A DNA stretch of 16,163 bases from Bacteroidales bacterium (GTDB taxonomy: Bacteria; Bacteroidota; Bacteroidia; Bacteroidales; Muribaculaceae), in NCBI GenBank assembly GCA_004554255.1, contig SFNC01000038.1, forward strand, positions 1 to 16,163. The letters run 5' to 3'. Position numbers and translations under genes: made by a program. The number at the start of each line of letters is the position of its first letter. Positions within the stretch are counted from its first letter, which is position 1. Shown here one piece after another: positions 7,325 through 14,943 of this stretch. Under the pieces are notes generated by a model. It was not told where the DNA came from, did no database searches, and saw only the letters and a program-made list of their open reading frames with translations.

Positions 7325-8368
7325 TCATGGCTTTTCAACTTCGATGAACGGGTGCGATGCAGTGAACAGCGGGTTGTTTGAAAACCATGCGACAGAGTTT
7401 GCGCCGATGTTGAATTTTGCGATTGGTGCGGCGGGTAATGCCGGGGCTTTTGCCGCACCGCGGTCGCCCAGCCGGAAGGAGGCTGATTCGCATCTTGCCG
7501 CGTCCCACAGGCCCTCGGCAATAAAGGCGTTCAGGACCGTGGCGCCGCCTTCCACCAATACGGAAGTGATGCCCTTGTCGTACAGATTCCGCAATACGTC
7601 TGCAATGGAACTGAAGTCGCTGAATATCAGCGTTCTGTTGTTCTGTGCCACTGTGAAATCGGTGCCTATTCGACGCCGGCGGTCCAGGATTACCGGTGTG
7701 GGCTGATTGCCGGGAAACAGCCTTGTGTCAAGGCGTGGATTGTCGGCCATGACGGTTCCGGAACCGACGAGAATGGCACCGTGTAGACTCCTGAGGCGAT
7801 GCACTAACGTGGCCGACAGCGGCGTGGAAAAGCGTGCGGGGCGGCTGCCGGCCGAACGCGATGCGTCCATGAAACCGTCGGCGCTCTGAGCCCACTTCAG
7901 CGTTACGAAAGGACGCCGATGAGTGTGCGCAGTCATGAAAACGGCATTAAGTTGCTGCGATACAGCGGAGTAGAGGCCGACGGAGGTCTGTATCCCGGCG
8001 TCATTAAGCATCGCTATTCCGCGTCCGCTGACAGCGCTGAAAGGGTCGGCCGTGGCAATTACTACACGGGGTATATGCTTGTTAATCAGTAGCTTGGCGC
8101 ACGGAGGCGTCTTTCCGTAATGCGAGCAAGGTTCAAGCGTAACGTAAGCCGTGGCGCGGGAGAGCAGCGGACAGTCGGCCTCGTTTACCGACGCCACGGC
8201 ATTTACCTCGGCGTGTCCCTCGCCATAGCGGCGGTGGTAGCCCTCGCCGATTATGCGGTTGTCGGCGACGATTACGCAGCCCACCATCGGGTTAGTGCGC
8301 ACACCCTGAATGCCGTTGCGGGCCAGGTCGAGAGCCCGAAGCATGTAAATAGAGTCTTTATTTTCCAT
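7325..8368 (-). CDS. ribD: Bifunctional riboflavin biosynthesis protein RibD
   Basis: RibD carries out two consecutive cytosolic steps of riboflavin synthesis: deamination of the pyrimidine ring, then NADPH-dependent reduction of the ribose side chain. The 347-residue protein has both domains. The N-terminal deaminase shows the zinc site: HAEVNAV with His52 and catalytic Glu54, then LEPCSHYGKTPPC with Cys81 and Cys90. The C-terminal reductase begins near residue 148 (FVTLKWAQSADGFMD) and contains GAILVGSGTVMADNPRLDTR and VLVEGGATVLNAF. Length is slightly below the common 350-370. It lies apart from other riboflavin genes, as often in this phylum. The ATG at 8368 is about 9 bases from the -7 box of its own promoter, so its mRNA would be nearly leaderless. 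It is probably a single-gene unit, since the envelope operon downstream has its own promoter. Confidence 0.96.
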   Translation of the reverse strand: MENKDSIYMLRALDLARNGIQGVRTNPMVGCVIVADNRIIGEGYHRRYGEGHAEVNAVASVNEADCPLLSRATAYVTLEPCSHYGKTPPCAKLLINKHIPRVVIATADPFSAVSGRGIAMLNDAGIQTSVGLYSAVSQQLNAVFMTAHTHRRPFVTLKWAQSADGFMDASRSAGSRPARFSTPLSATLVHRLRSLHGAILVGSGTVMADNPRLDTRLFPGNQPTPVILDRRRRIGTDFTVAQNNRTLIFSDFSSIADVLRNLYDKGITSVLVEGGATVLNAFIAEGLWDAARCESASFRLGDRGAAKAPALPAAPIAKFNIGANSVAWFSNNPLFTASHPFIEVEKP

Positions 8369-8377
8369 ATTTTAATA

Positions 8378-8409
8378 CAAAATTAGTAAATGAGCGGTGA
8401 TGAGCCAAA
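8378..8409 (-). promoter_or_regulatory. ribD promoter, near-consensus
   Basis: On the minus strand, TTTG at 8409-8406 is separated by exactly 20 bases from TAATTTTG at 8385-8378, a full match to the Bacteroidota -33/-7 pattern. Only 9 bases lie between the -7 box and the ribD ATG at 8368, so the transcript leader can be no more than a few bases. Confidence 0.72.
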
Positions 8410-8418
8410 AAAATTACG

Positions 8419-8426
8419 TACTTTTG
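8419..8426 (+). promoter_or_regulatory. Probable rpoN promoter -7 box
   Basis: TACTTTTG matches the Bacteroidota -7 box TAnnTTTG. No good TTTG lies about 20 bases upstream, so the -33 side is weak. Eight bases separate the box from the ATG at 8435. If it is used, transcription starts at or beside that ATG, which excludes the in-frame ATG at 8390. The element lies only 10 bases from the -33 box of the divergent ribD promoter (8406-8409), so one bound polymerase would probably hinder the other. Confidence 0.5.
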
Positions 8427-8434
8427 TATTCGAT

Positions 8435-9880
8435 ATGAACGAAAAACTGTCATTAGCCCAGAAACAGGCGATGGTGCAGACCCTTGCGCCGTTGCAGGTC
8501 CGTTACGTCAAAATGCTGGAAATGAACGCCGCAGCCATAGAGGACGAAGTGGAGCGGCAACTTGACGAGAATCCCGCTTTGGAGGCAGAAAAAGAGGCTG
8601 AAAGCCAGGTGGATATATCCGGAGCGACAGACAGCGTGGACTATGACCGCGAGGATGACCGTGCGGATATTTATGCGGCATACCGGCGGATGGGCAGCGG
8701 CGGTGACAACCGTATGCCCATGGAGGCCAATGCCGCCTCGGAGACGCTTGCCGAAAGCCTGCAGCGGCAGATAAGCGAGCTGGAGCTTACAGACCATGTA
8801 CGCCGGCTGGCGATGTATATCGTTGGTAATCTGGACGATAACGGGCGTCTGACACGGTCGCCGCAGGCAATAATGGATGATATAGCCATACATACCGGAC
8901 TGGAGATTGACGGCGAGGATATGCATTCGGCAATGAGTGCGGTGAGGAGTCTCGACCCGGCCGGGGTTGGTGCCTCCGATTTGCGCGATTGCCTGATGTT
9001 GCAGCTTGAAAGACGGGCACGGACGCAGGAGCGTGAAGATGCCATGACGCTGCTGGACAGGTATTTCGACCTGTTTGTGGTGAAGAACTTCGACAGGCTG
9101 CGGGTGAAATCCGGGCTGAGCGAGCAACGGCTTGAGGATGCGGTGGCGCTGATACGGACCCTTAATCCCAAGCCGGGGAACTCGCAGGCCGAGCCGGTCG
9201 CCGACCGTGCCATGCACATCACGCCCGATTTTATGGTGGAGCCCGACGAGAACTACCAGACCGGCGACAGGTTTATTGTGACATTGACACAGAACATCCC
9301 CGAACTTGTGGTGTCCGAGAGCTATAATGTCAAAGATGACGAAAAAATAAAGAGCGAGCGGTACGACAAGGCCAGACTGTTTATACGCAGCCGTCGCCAG
9401 GAGGCAAACGAGTTCATAGACCTTCTGGCGCGCCGCAATGCCACGCTGCTGGCGGTGATGAAGGCAATAGTGAAGTTGCAGGCCGAGTTTTTCAGGACAG
9501 AGGATCCGGCAAGCATCAAGCCCATGATTCTCAAGGATATATCGGAGATTACCGACAAGGATCTCTCGGTTATATCCAGGGCCACAAGCGGAAAATACGT
9601 CGCCACTCCGGGAGGCGTCTACCCGCTGAAGATGTTCTTTAACGAGCGACCGCACGACGATATGGAACTGTCGTCGCATAAGATATTGACCGAGCTGAAG
9701 ACTATAATAGAAAGCGAGGACAAGCGCAAGCCGTTGAGCGACGATGCGCTGACGGAGATGCTGGTGTCGCGCGGCATGCCTATCGCCCGCCGCACCGTGG
9801 CGAAATACCGCGAGCAGCTGAATATCCCCAATTCACGCGGACGCAGAATAATGAAATCAAAAAATACCCAGGATAACTGA
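8435..9880 (+). CDS. rpoN: RNA polymerase sigma-54 factor
   Basis: Sigma-54 directs RNA polymerase to -24/-12 promoters and needs an AAA+ activator to open them. The 481-residue protein has every expected part. Region I is Gln/Leu-rich (LSLAQKQAMVQTLAPLQ) and ends in ENPALE at residues 45-50. An acidic linker (YDREDDRADIY) and the core-binding region with DLDDNGRL-like NLDDNGRL follow. The RpoN box ARRTVAKYR, which reads the -24 element, is at residues 451-459. I chose the ATG at 8435 because family members begin right at region I. The in-frame ATG at 8390 would add 15 residues (MSGDEPKKLRTFVFD) and lies upstream of the -7 box. The stop overlaps the next gene's ATG by one base (TGATG), suggesting translational coupling. 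No sigma-54 activator gene is present in the window. Confidence 0.95.
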   Translation: MNEKLSLAQKQAMVQTLAPLQVRYVKMLEMNAAAIEDEVERQLDENPALEAEKEAESQVDISGATDSVDYDREDDRADIYAAYRRMGSGGDNRMPMEANAASETLAESLQRQISELELTDHVRRLAMYIVGNLDDNGRLTRSPQAIMDDIAIHTGLEIDGEDMHSAMSAVRSLDPAGVGASDLRDCLMLQLERRARTQEREDAMTLLDRYFDLFVVKNFDRLRVKSGLSEQRLEDAVALIRTLNPKPGNSQAEPVADRAMHITPDFMVEPDENYQTGDRFIVTLTQNIPELVVSESYNVKDDEKIKSERYDKARLFIRSRRQEANEFIDLLARRNATLLAVMKAIVKLQAEFFRTEDPASIKPMILKDISEITDKDLSVISRATSGKYVATPGGVYPLKMFFNERPHDDMELSSHKILTELKTIIESEDKRKPLSDDALTEMLVSRGMPIARRTVAKYREQLNIPNSRGRRIMKSKNTQDN

Positions 9881-10536
9881 TGACAATAAGACGAAAAAAC
9901 AATCCGTTTGTACGTGCGGCACGCGTGGTGTCGGTGGTGTTTTCGCCGCTGATGATTCCCACCTACTGCACGATTATGGCAATGTGGCTGACGCCGCTGA
10001 ACGCCGTACCGGAGAATACCCGCTTCGTAGCCTCGGCAGTGGTAATGGCCCTGACATGCCTGTTCCCGCTGATGATACTTTTCTCGATGATGCGCCTCGG
10101 GCGTATCAAGGATCTGGATGTGTCGGACCGCCGCCAGAGGTTTCGACCGATGCTTTATATTTTCGTATGTTATGTGTTGGTTACCATATACATGTGGAAT
10201 ATAAGCGCACCGTTGTGGCTTGTGCTTTACTACGTCAGCGGTTGCGTCACGGCCGTGCTCATGATGCTTATTTCCCTCAGATGGAAAATCAGCGGTCATG
10301 GTGCAGGAATGGGTAATATGGCCGGTATGATAATAGCTTTTATAGAGGGCGGATACGGCGAGTACGACATGCTGCCGTGGCTCTGCACCGTAATTGTTCT
10401 TTGCGGAGTGGTGGGCACGGCAAGGGTGATTCTGCACCGCCACACTTTGGCGCAGACATACGCCGGAACTATTCTCAGCGCGGTGATAACTTCCGTGATG
10501 ATGCTGTTGCCGGAGATATTAAACGTGTTTAAATGA
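9880..10536 (+). CDS. PAP2-like integral membrane protein, degenerate motifs
   Basis: The 218-residue protein has about six hydrophobic segments (roughly 15-40, 45-70, 92-107, 110-132, 145-158 and 165-182, with another near 197-210). It resembles Bacteroidota members of the PAP2 (type 2 phosphatidic acid phosphatase) superfamily, integral membrane phosphatases acting on lipid phosphates. KISGH at 136-140 corresponds to the PSGH motif with His140. ARVILHRHTLAQ at 181-192 corresponds to SRxxxxxHxxxD, keeping Arg182 and nucleophile His188 but with Gln192 in place of Asp. The first motif, KxxxxxxRP, is represented only by DRRQRFRP at 83-90. Substrate is unknown. Undecaprenyl diphosphate or a lipid phosphate is plausible given the family. 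It overlaps the rpoN stop by one base and precedes ispG by 18 bases. Reduced or lost activity is possible. Confidence 0.75.
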   Translation: MTIRRKNNPFVRAARVVSVVFSPLMIPTYCTIMAMWLTPLNAVPENTRFVASAVVMALTCLFPLMILFSMMRLGRIKDLDVSDRRQRFRPMLYIFVCYVLVTIYMWNISAPLWLVLYYVSGCVTAVLMMLISLRWKISGHGAGMGNMAGMIIAFIEGGYGEYDMLPWLCTVIVLCGVVGTARVILHRHTLAQTYAGTILSAVITSVMMLLPEILNVFK

Positions 10537-10554
10537 TCTTATTAGTAAATTAAT

Positions 10555-12096
10555 ATGGCAGAGACAAAACTATTCAGGAGGCGTCGCACGCATTCCGTTT
10601 CTGTAGGCAATACCGCCATCGGCGGCGATAATCCTATAAGAATTCAGTCTATGACAAATACCCCCACGCTGGACACCGCTGCCAGTGTGGCGCAGATAAA
10701 ACGAATTGCCGATGCCGGCGCCGACATTGTAAGGCTTACGGCTCAGGGCATCGCCCACGCAAAGAACCTTGCCAACATTGAGGCGGAAATACGCAAGGAC
10801 GGGTATGACATCCCTTTGGTTGCGGACATCCATTTCAACCCCAAAGTGGCGATGGAAAGCGCGCTGTACGTAGAGAAAGTGCGCATAAATCCCGGAAATT
10901 TCGTGGATCCGGCGCGCACTTTCAAGAAACTTGAATACACGGACGAGGAGTATCTTGCCGAGATGAATAAAATAGAGTCGGCTCTGATACCGTTCCTTGA
11001 CCGTTGCCGGGAGCATGGCACCGCTGTGCGTATCGGCGTCAATCACGGGTCGCTCAGCGACCGCATCATGTCGCGTTACGGGGACACTCCGGCCGGCATG
11101 ACGGAGAGTGCCATGGAGTTTCTGCGTGTGTGCGTAAAGCATGATTTCAAGGACGTTGTGATATCCATAAAGGCGTCCAATGTGGCTGTGATGGTGGAAA
11201 CCATGCGCATGCTGGCCGACGCCATGGCTCGCGAAAACATGACCTTCCCGCTGCACCTCGGAGTCACCGAGGCCGGAGACGGCGAGGATGGACGAGTCAA
11301 GAGTGCCGTGGGCATAGGAACGCTTCTTGCCATGGGTATCGGCGACACCATACGCGTATCGCTGAGCGAGGCGCCCGAGGCGGAGATTCCCGTAGCCCGG
11401 ATGCTGGTGGACCACATTGGTCGCATGACTGTAAATCTGCGCGGAGAGAAGAATCCCGGAGAAGTAAGAACTCCCTTTGTGGTGGGTGCCGATATAAGCG
11501 AAAAAGACTGTTTACAAAAGTATAACATAGTGACTGTCAGCGGGAATAACGCTGCTGCGGACGCCGAGTTGCAATTGTTAACGCCCTCCGACAGGCCCAC
11601 GGTGCTGCATGCTGTATATGGTCCGGAGATGTCGGCCGACGAGGTGTGCATAGCCGCCGCCGTAGACTTGGGAAGCCTGCTCCTGAATGGCTTCGGAGAC
11701 GGGGTTTGGCTCACTGCACCATCACTTGAAGAATCACAGATTAAATCTTTGCTGTTTACTATCTTACAGTCAACGCGCAGGCGCATAACCAAGACCGAAT
11801 TTATAGCATGCCCCAGCTGCGGCAGAACTCTTTTTGACCTTGAGGGCACGCTGGCGCGCGTAAAGGCTGCGACATCGCATCTGGCCGGATTGAAGATTGC
11901 CGTAATGGGCTGTGTGGTGAATGGCCCGGGTGAGATGGCTGATGCAGATTATGGCTATGTAGGTGCCGCGGTAAATCGTATATCGCTGTATCGCGGAAAG
12001 CAGTGTGTGGAGATGAATATCCCCGAGGAGCTGGCTATCGAGCGTCTGATTGACATTCTCAAGGAGGACGGCAAGTGGGTTGAACCTACACTTTAA
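10555..12096 (+). CDS. ispG: 4-hydroxy-3-methylbut-2-enyl diphosphate synthase IspG
   Basis: IspG (GcpE) is the [4Fe-4S] enzyme that turns methylerythritol cyclodiphosphate into HMBPP in the MEP isoprenoid pathway. Residues 1 to about 290 form the TIM barrel (PIRIQSMTNTPTLDT, PLVADIHFNPKVA, VRIGVNHGSLSDR). The cluster ligands are Cys419 and Cys422 (CPSCGRTLFD), Cys453 and Glu460 (GCVVNGPGE), in the same spacing as the C300/E307 pair of the Aquifex enzyme. Between the barrel and the iron-sulphur domain, residues ~300-410 hold an extra segment, as in the large IspG class of plants and Bacteroidota. At 513 residues it is longer than the ~370-residue E. coli form but shorter than the roughly 600 I associate with Bacteroides. 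It lies 18 bases after the PAP2-like gene and 13 before the peptidase gene. Its product pathway feeds UppS, encoded on the opposite strand. Confidence 0.96.
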   Translation: MAETKLFRRRRTHSVSVGNTAIGGDNPIRIQSMTNTPTLDTAASVAQIKRIADAGADIVRLTAQGIAHAKNLANIEAEIRKDGYDIPLVADIHFNPKVAMESALYVEKVRINPGNFVDPARTFKKLEYTDEEYLAEMNKIESALIPFLDRCREHGTAVRIGVNHGSLSDRIMSRYGDTPAGMTESAMEFLRVCVKHDFKDVVISIKASNVAVMVETMRMLADAMARENMTFPLHLGVTEAGDGEDGRVKSAVGIGTLLAMGIGDTIRVSLSEAPEAEIPVARMLVDHIGRMTVNLRGEKNPGEVRTPFVVGADISEKDCLQKYNIVTVSGNNAAADAELQLLTPSDRPTVLHAVYGPEMSADEVCIAAAVDLGSLLLNGFGDGVWLTAPSLEESQIKSLLFTILQSTRRRITKTEFIACPSCGRTLFDLEGTLARVKAATSHLAGLKIAVMGCVVNGPGEMADADYGYVGAAVNRISLYRGKQCVEMNIPEELAIERLIDILKEDGKWVEPTL

Positions 12097-12109
12097 ATTT
12101 TGAGATTTA

Positions 12110-13345
12110 ATGAGCAAAATTACAACGACATACCTTACTTTGGAAAATGGTCTCAGATGCGTTCATGTGCATGAGCCCGGGGCTATGGTGGGGTATTGTG
12201 GTGTAGCAGTGCGTGCCGGCAGCCGCGATGAGGATGTGAATGCCGGAGAGGCCGGTCTGGCGCACTTTGTGGAGCATACCATTTTCAAGGGAACGCGCCG
12301 GCGTACCTCGTGGCATATCATCAACAGGATGGAGGCTGTCGGCGGTGAGCTTAACGCGTTCACTACCAAGGAGGATACCGTTGTGTACAGCGCATTTTCG
12401 AGGGCCAATCTGGGCAGGGCGCTCGAGCTTGTGGCGGACCTTATCATAAACTCGCAGTTTCCCAAGGTTCAGCTTGACCGTGAGCGTGAGGTTGTCTGCG
12501 ATGAGATAGACTCGTATCTCGACCAGCCGTCCGAGGCGGTCTTTGACGATTTCGAGGACTTGATTTTCGCCGGGGATTCTCTTGGGCACAATATCCTCGG
12601 CACCAAGGAAAGCGTCATGAATCTGACGTCGGAGGATTGCCGGAATTGGTTGAACAAGTACTATAATGTTAGCCATGTAATACTTTTCTATGCAGGAAGT
12701 TCCGGTGTTAATAAATTTCGTGCTGAGGCAGAAAAATACTTCTCGGAATTGCCTGCCGGAAGTCCGGTGGCAGTCCGTGAATCTCTTGGTTTTTTTCCGC
12801 TCTTTGACGAGCACAGAGTCATTGACAGCCACCAGTCGCATGTAGTCATGGGTGCCGGACTGCAGACTTGCAGTATGGCGGAGAGGACTGTCCTTGCGCT
12901 GCTGACAAATATAGTCGGAGGCCCGGGTATGAATTCGCTGCTGAATGTCAGTCTGCGTGAGCGCAGGGGGCTTGTCTACAACGTGGAGGCCTCAACGACG
13001 ATGTTCAGCAACGGCGGAGAGTTTACCATATATTTCGGATGTGACCCCGGCGACGTCCCGCTGTGCCGGCAGATTGTGGGGCGTCAGATTGCGGACCTTG
13101 CCGAGCATCCTCTGAGCGAGCGATGTTTGTCCGCGGCAAAAAAGCAGTATTTGGGCCAGCTGATTCTTGCTGACGACAACCGCGACAACAGGGCTATCGC
13201 CATTGCCCGTGCGACATTGTTCAGGGGTAAGGCGCTGACAGCCGGCGAGATGACCGAGCTTGTCAGAGATGTTTCGGCCGAGTCGTTGCGTCAGGCCGCC
13301 GAGAAGGTCTCGCGGCTGTCGGTGCTCACTATGGGTCCGAGATGA
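12110..13345 (+). CDS. M16 family zinc metallopeptidase (insulinase type)
   Basis: The 411-residue protein is an M16-family peptidase of the single-chain, mitochondrial-processing-peptidase-like type. The inverted zinc motif HFVEH is at 52-56 (His52, catalytic Glu55, His56), and Glu132 lies 76 residues after His56, the classical spacing for the third zinc ligand. The C-terminal half keeps RERRGLVYNVEAS, which matches the Arg/Tyr substrate-contact region. There is no signal peptide, so it is probably cytoplasmic. Such enzymes act on unfolded peptides and often work as dimers. The substrate is unknown. It begins 13 bases after the ispG stop and is followed by a hairpin, so it appears to close the rpoN-PAP2-ispG-peptidase run. 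Both halves are present, with no sign of truncation. Confidence 0.93.
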   Translation: MSKITTTYLTLENGLRCVHVHEPGAMVGYCGVAVRAGSRDEDVNAGEAGLAHFVEHTIFKGTRRRTSWHIINRMEAVGGELNAFTTKEDTVVYSAFSRANLGRALELVADLIINSQFPKVQLDREREVVCDEIDSYLDQPSEAVFDDFEDLIFAGDSLGHNILGTKESVMNLTSEDCRNWLNKYYNVSHVILFYAGSSGVNKFRAEAEKYFSELPAGSPVAVRESLGFFPLFDEHRVIDSHQSHVVMGAGLQTCSMAERTVLALLTNIVGGPGMNSLLNVSLRERRGLVYNVEASTTMFSNGGEFTIYFGCDPGDVPLCRQIVGRQIADLAEHPLSERCLSAAKKQYLGQLILADDNRDNRAIAIARATLFRGKALTAGEMTELVRDVSAESLRQAAEKVSRLSVLTMGPR

Positions 13346-13362
13346 TATGTTTTGAAATGTTA

Positions 13363-13398
13363 AAATAACCGCAGGAACATCTGTTTTTGCGGTTATTT
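13363..13398 (+). terminator. Hairpin terminator after the M16 peptidase gene
   Basis: AAATAACCGCA (13363-13373) and TGCGGTTATTT (13388-13398) are perfect 11-bp inverted arms around a 14-base loop. The 3' arm runs into GCTTATATTTG, T-rich but not a pure T tract. It lies 17 bases after the peptidase stop, a normal place for an intrinsic terminator. The 3' side overlaps the promoter region of yicC. Confidence 0.6.
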
Positions 13399-13409
13399 GC
13401 TTATATTTG
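13380..13409 (+). promoter_or_regulatory. yicC operon promoter
   Basis: TATATTTG at 13402-13409 fits TAnnTTTG. TCTG at 13380-13383, 18 bases upstream, is an imperfect -33 box. Transcription would start near 13415, leaving a leader of about 38 bases before the ATG at 13453. This argues against the in-frame ATG at 13387, which lies upstream of the start site and inside the hairpin. Confidence 0.6.
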
Positions 13410-13452
13410 TGGAAACAAAACAACGCATAAATATATAAAACCCATAAAGACC

Positions 13453-14331
13453 ATGCTATTGTCTATGACCGGATTCGGGCGCGCGACAGCCGAATTGCCC
13501 GAGAAAAAGATAACTGTAGAGATTAAATCGCTGAATTCCAAGCAATTTGACTTTAGTGCGCGAGTGCCGTCGGTTTATCGTAGTATGGAGGTGGAATTGC
13601 GCAATCGCCTCGCGCCGCTGCTGGAGCGCGGAAAGGTGGACATGTCCGTGTCCGTGGACAGCACCGGTTCGCAGACCACCGTGCGTCTGAATAATGTTGC
13701 GATAGCGGAGTATCGTCGTCAGATACAGGAGGCGGCCGCGACAGCCGGATTGCCGGAACCTGCCGACTGGTGGTCGGTGCTTATGCGCTTCCCGGATGTG
13801 TCGGTACAGGAAACGGCCTCCGAGCTGGACGATTCCGAGCGTCAGGCTGTGGCGGATGCGGTGATGCGCGCCGCCGAGGCGCTGATGCAGCATCGCCGTG
13901 CCGAGGGCGTGAAACTGGAGGAATTTTTCCGCAAGAGAATTGATGCCATTTCCGGATTCCTGGCCGAGGTGCCGCGTTACGAGTCCGGACGCATAGACCG
14001 CATAAAGGCACGCTTTAGCGAGGCCCTGTCCAAAATTCCCGTCATAGACTACGACAAGGGTCGCCTTGAGCAGGAGATGATTTTCTACATAGAAAAACTG
14101 GATGTAAACGAGGAAAAACAGCGCCTGGAGCAGCACCTGCGATATTTTGTTGAGACCATGGAGCTGCCCCACCCGGGACAAGGCAAGAAACTCGGATTCA
14201 TAGCACAGGAAATGGGCAGGGAAATAAACACCCTCGGTTCCAAAAGCAACGATGCTGATATGCAGAGGCTGGTGGTTATGATGAAGGATAACCTTGAACA
14301 GATAAAAGAGCAGGTGCTTAACGTAATGTAA
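13453..14331 (+). CDS. yicC: YicC/YloC family endoribonuclease
   Basis: The 292-residue protein belongs to the YicC/YloC family. E. coli and Bacillus members have been shown to be endoribonucleases, and YicC acts on some small RNAs. It starts with MLLSMTGFGRA, the near-invariant family N-terminus. KSLNSKQFDFSARVPSVYR follows, matching the conserved N-terminal domain (about residues 1-155). The C-terminal DUF1732 domain (about 205-292) contains DVNEEKQRLEQHLRYF, GKKLGFIAQEMGREINTLGSK and the end EQIKEQVLNVM, all typical. Length equals the family norm. An ATG at 13387 would add 22 residues but lies before the promoter and inside the terminator hairpin, so I rejected it. The gene stands 24 bases ahead of gmk, a yicC-gmk association found in many bacteria. 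It heads the four-gene run. Confidence 0.95.
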   Translation: MLLSMTGFGRATAELPEKKITVEIKSLNSKQFDFSARVPSVYRSMEVELRNRLAPLLERGKVDMSVSVDSTGSQTTVRLNNVAIAEYRRQIQEAAATAGLPEPADWWSVLMRFPDVSVQETASELDDSERQAVADAVMRAAEALMQHRRAEGVKLEEFFRKRIDAISGFLAEVPRYESGRIDRIKARFSEALSKIPVIDYDKGRLEQEMIFYIEKLDVNEEKQRLEQHLRYFVETMELPHPGQGKKLGFIAQEMGREINTLGSKSNDADMQRLVVMMKDNLEQIKEQVLNVM

Positions 14332-14355
14332 AAAAACAACTTCACAGTAAACGTC

Positions 14356-14931
14356 ATGAATAAAAAAGGAAAGATAGTAGTTATCAGTGCACCGTCCGGC
14401 TGCGGAAAATCCACGATTATTAACTCAATACTCGGAACGGGCGAGATACAGCTGCGTTTCTCGGTGTCGGCAACCAACCGCGCACCCCGTGCCGGCGAGG
14501 AAGACGGTGTTAATTATCATTTCTTCACCACCGAGGAATTCCGCAATGCCATTGCCAATGACGAGTTTGTGGAGTGGGAACAGGTATACCCCGGCCGCTA
14601 TTACGGGACACTCAAGCGGGAGCTGTCCGACGCCGCGCAGCGTGGCGAGAACACCATCCTGGACATTGATGTAAAGGGCGCTCTCAAGGTCAAGAAACAG
14701 TTTGGCGACGAGGCCCTGCTCATCTTTATTATGCCGCCGAGCATCGAGGCCCTCCGTCAGCGACTCGTGAAACGCGGCACCGACAGCGCCGAGGTCATAG
14801 CCGAGCGTGTGGATAAGGCCGAATACGAGATTTCTTTTGCCGACCGTTTCGATGTCGTCATCACCAATGACGACCTCCCGGTTGCCGTAGCCGCCACGGA
14901 AAGTGTAATATCCGCTTTCCTGGCAAAGTAA
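14356..14931 (+). CDS. gmk: Guanylate kinase
   Basis: Guanylate kinase phosphorylates GMP (and dGMP) to the diphosphate with ATP in the cytosol, an essential step of guanine nucleotide supply. The 191-residue length is normal. The P-loop APSGCGKST lies at residues 12-20. The GMP-binding section follows with SVSATNRAPRAGEEDGVNYH, FVEWEQVYPGRYYGT and LDIDVKGALKVKKQF, all characteristic. The lid and C-terminal region (RLVKRGTDSAEVIAERV, then FDVVITNDDL) are complete. The ATG at 14356 is the only sensible start, just upstream of the P-loop strand. It lies 24 bases after yicC and 12 before nadD, so the three are very probably one transcript. Nothing unusual was seen. Confidence 0.97.
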   Translation: MNKKGKIVVISAPSGCGKSTIINSILGTGEIQLRFSVSATNRAPRAGEEDGVNYHFFTTEEFRNAIANDEFVEWEQVYPGRYYGTLKRELSDAAQRGENTILDIDVKGALKVKKQFGDEALLIFIMPPSIEALRQRLVKRGTDSAEVIAERVDKAEYEISFADRFDVVITNDDLPVAVAATESVISAFLAK

Positions 14932-14943
14932 AACTTTAAGATA

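Noticed and set aside
8390..8434. Upstream in-frame ATG for rpoN adding 15 residues
   Set aside because: Sigma-54 proteins begin at region I, and the probable -7 box (8419-8426) lies inside this extension.
8453..9679. 408-codon open frame antisense to rpoN
   Set aside because: The translation is His/Cys/Leu-rich with no domain pattern, while the plus strand encodes complete sigma-54. Such mirror frames are common in G+C-rich genes. The same applies to long antisense frames at 10570-11415 and 3432-4004.
12092..12102. Possible promoter TAAATTTTG before the M16 peptidase gene
   Set aside because: It has one base too many between TA and TTTG, no -33 box was found, and the 13-base gap to ispG argues for one transcript.
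13387..13452. Upstream in-frame ATG for yicC adding 22 residues
   Set aside because: It lies inside the hairpin and upstream of the promoter. The conserved YicC N-terminus begins at 13453.
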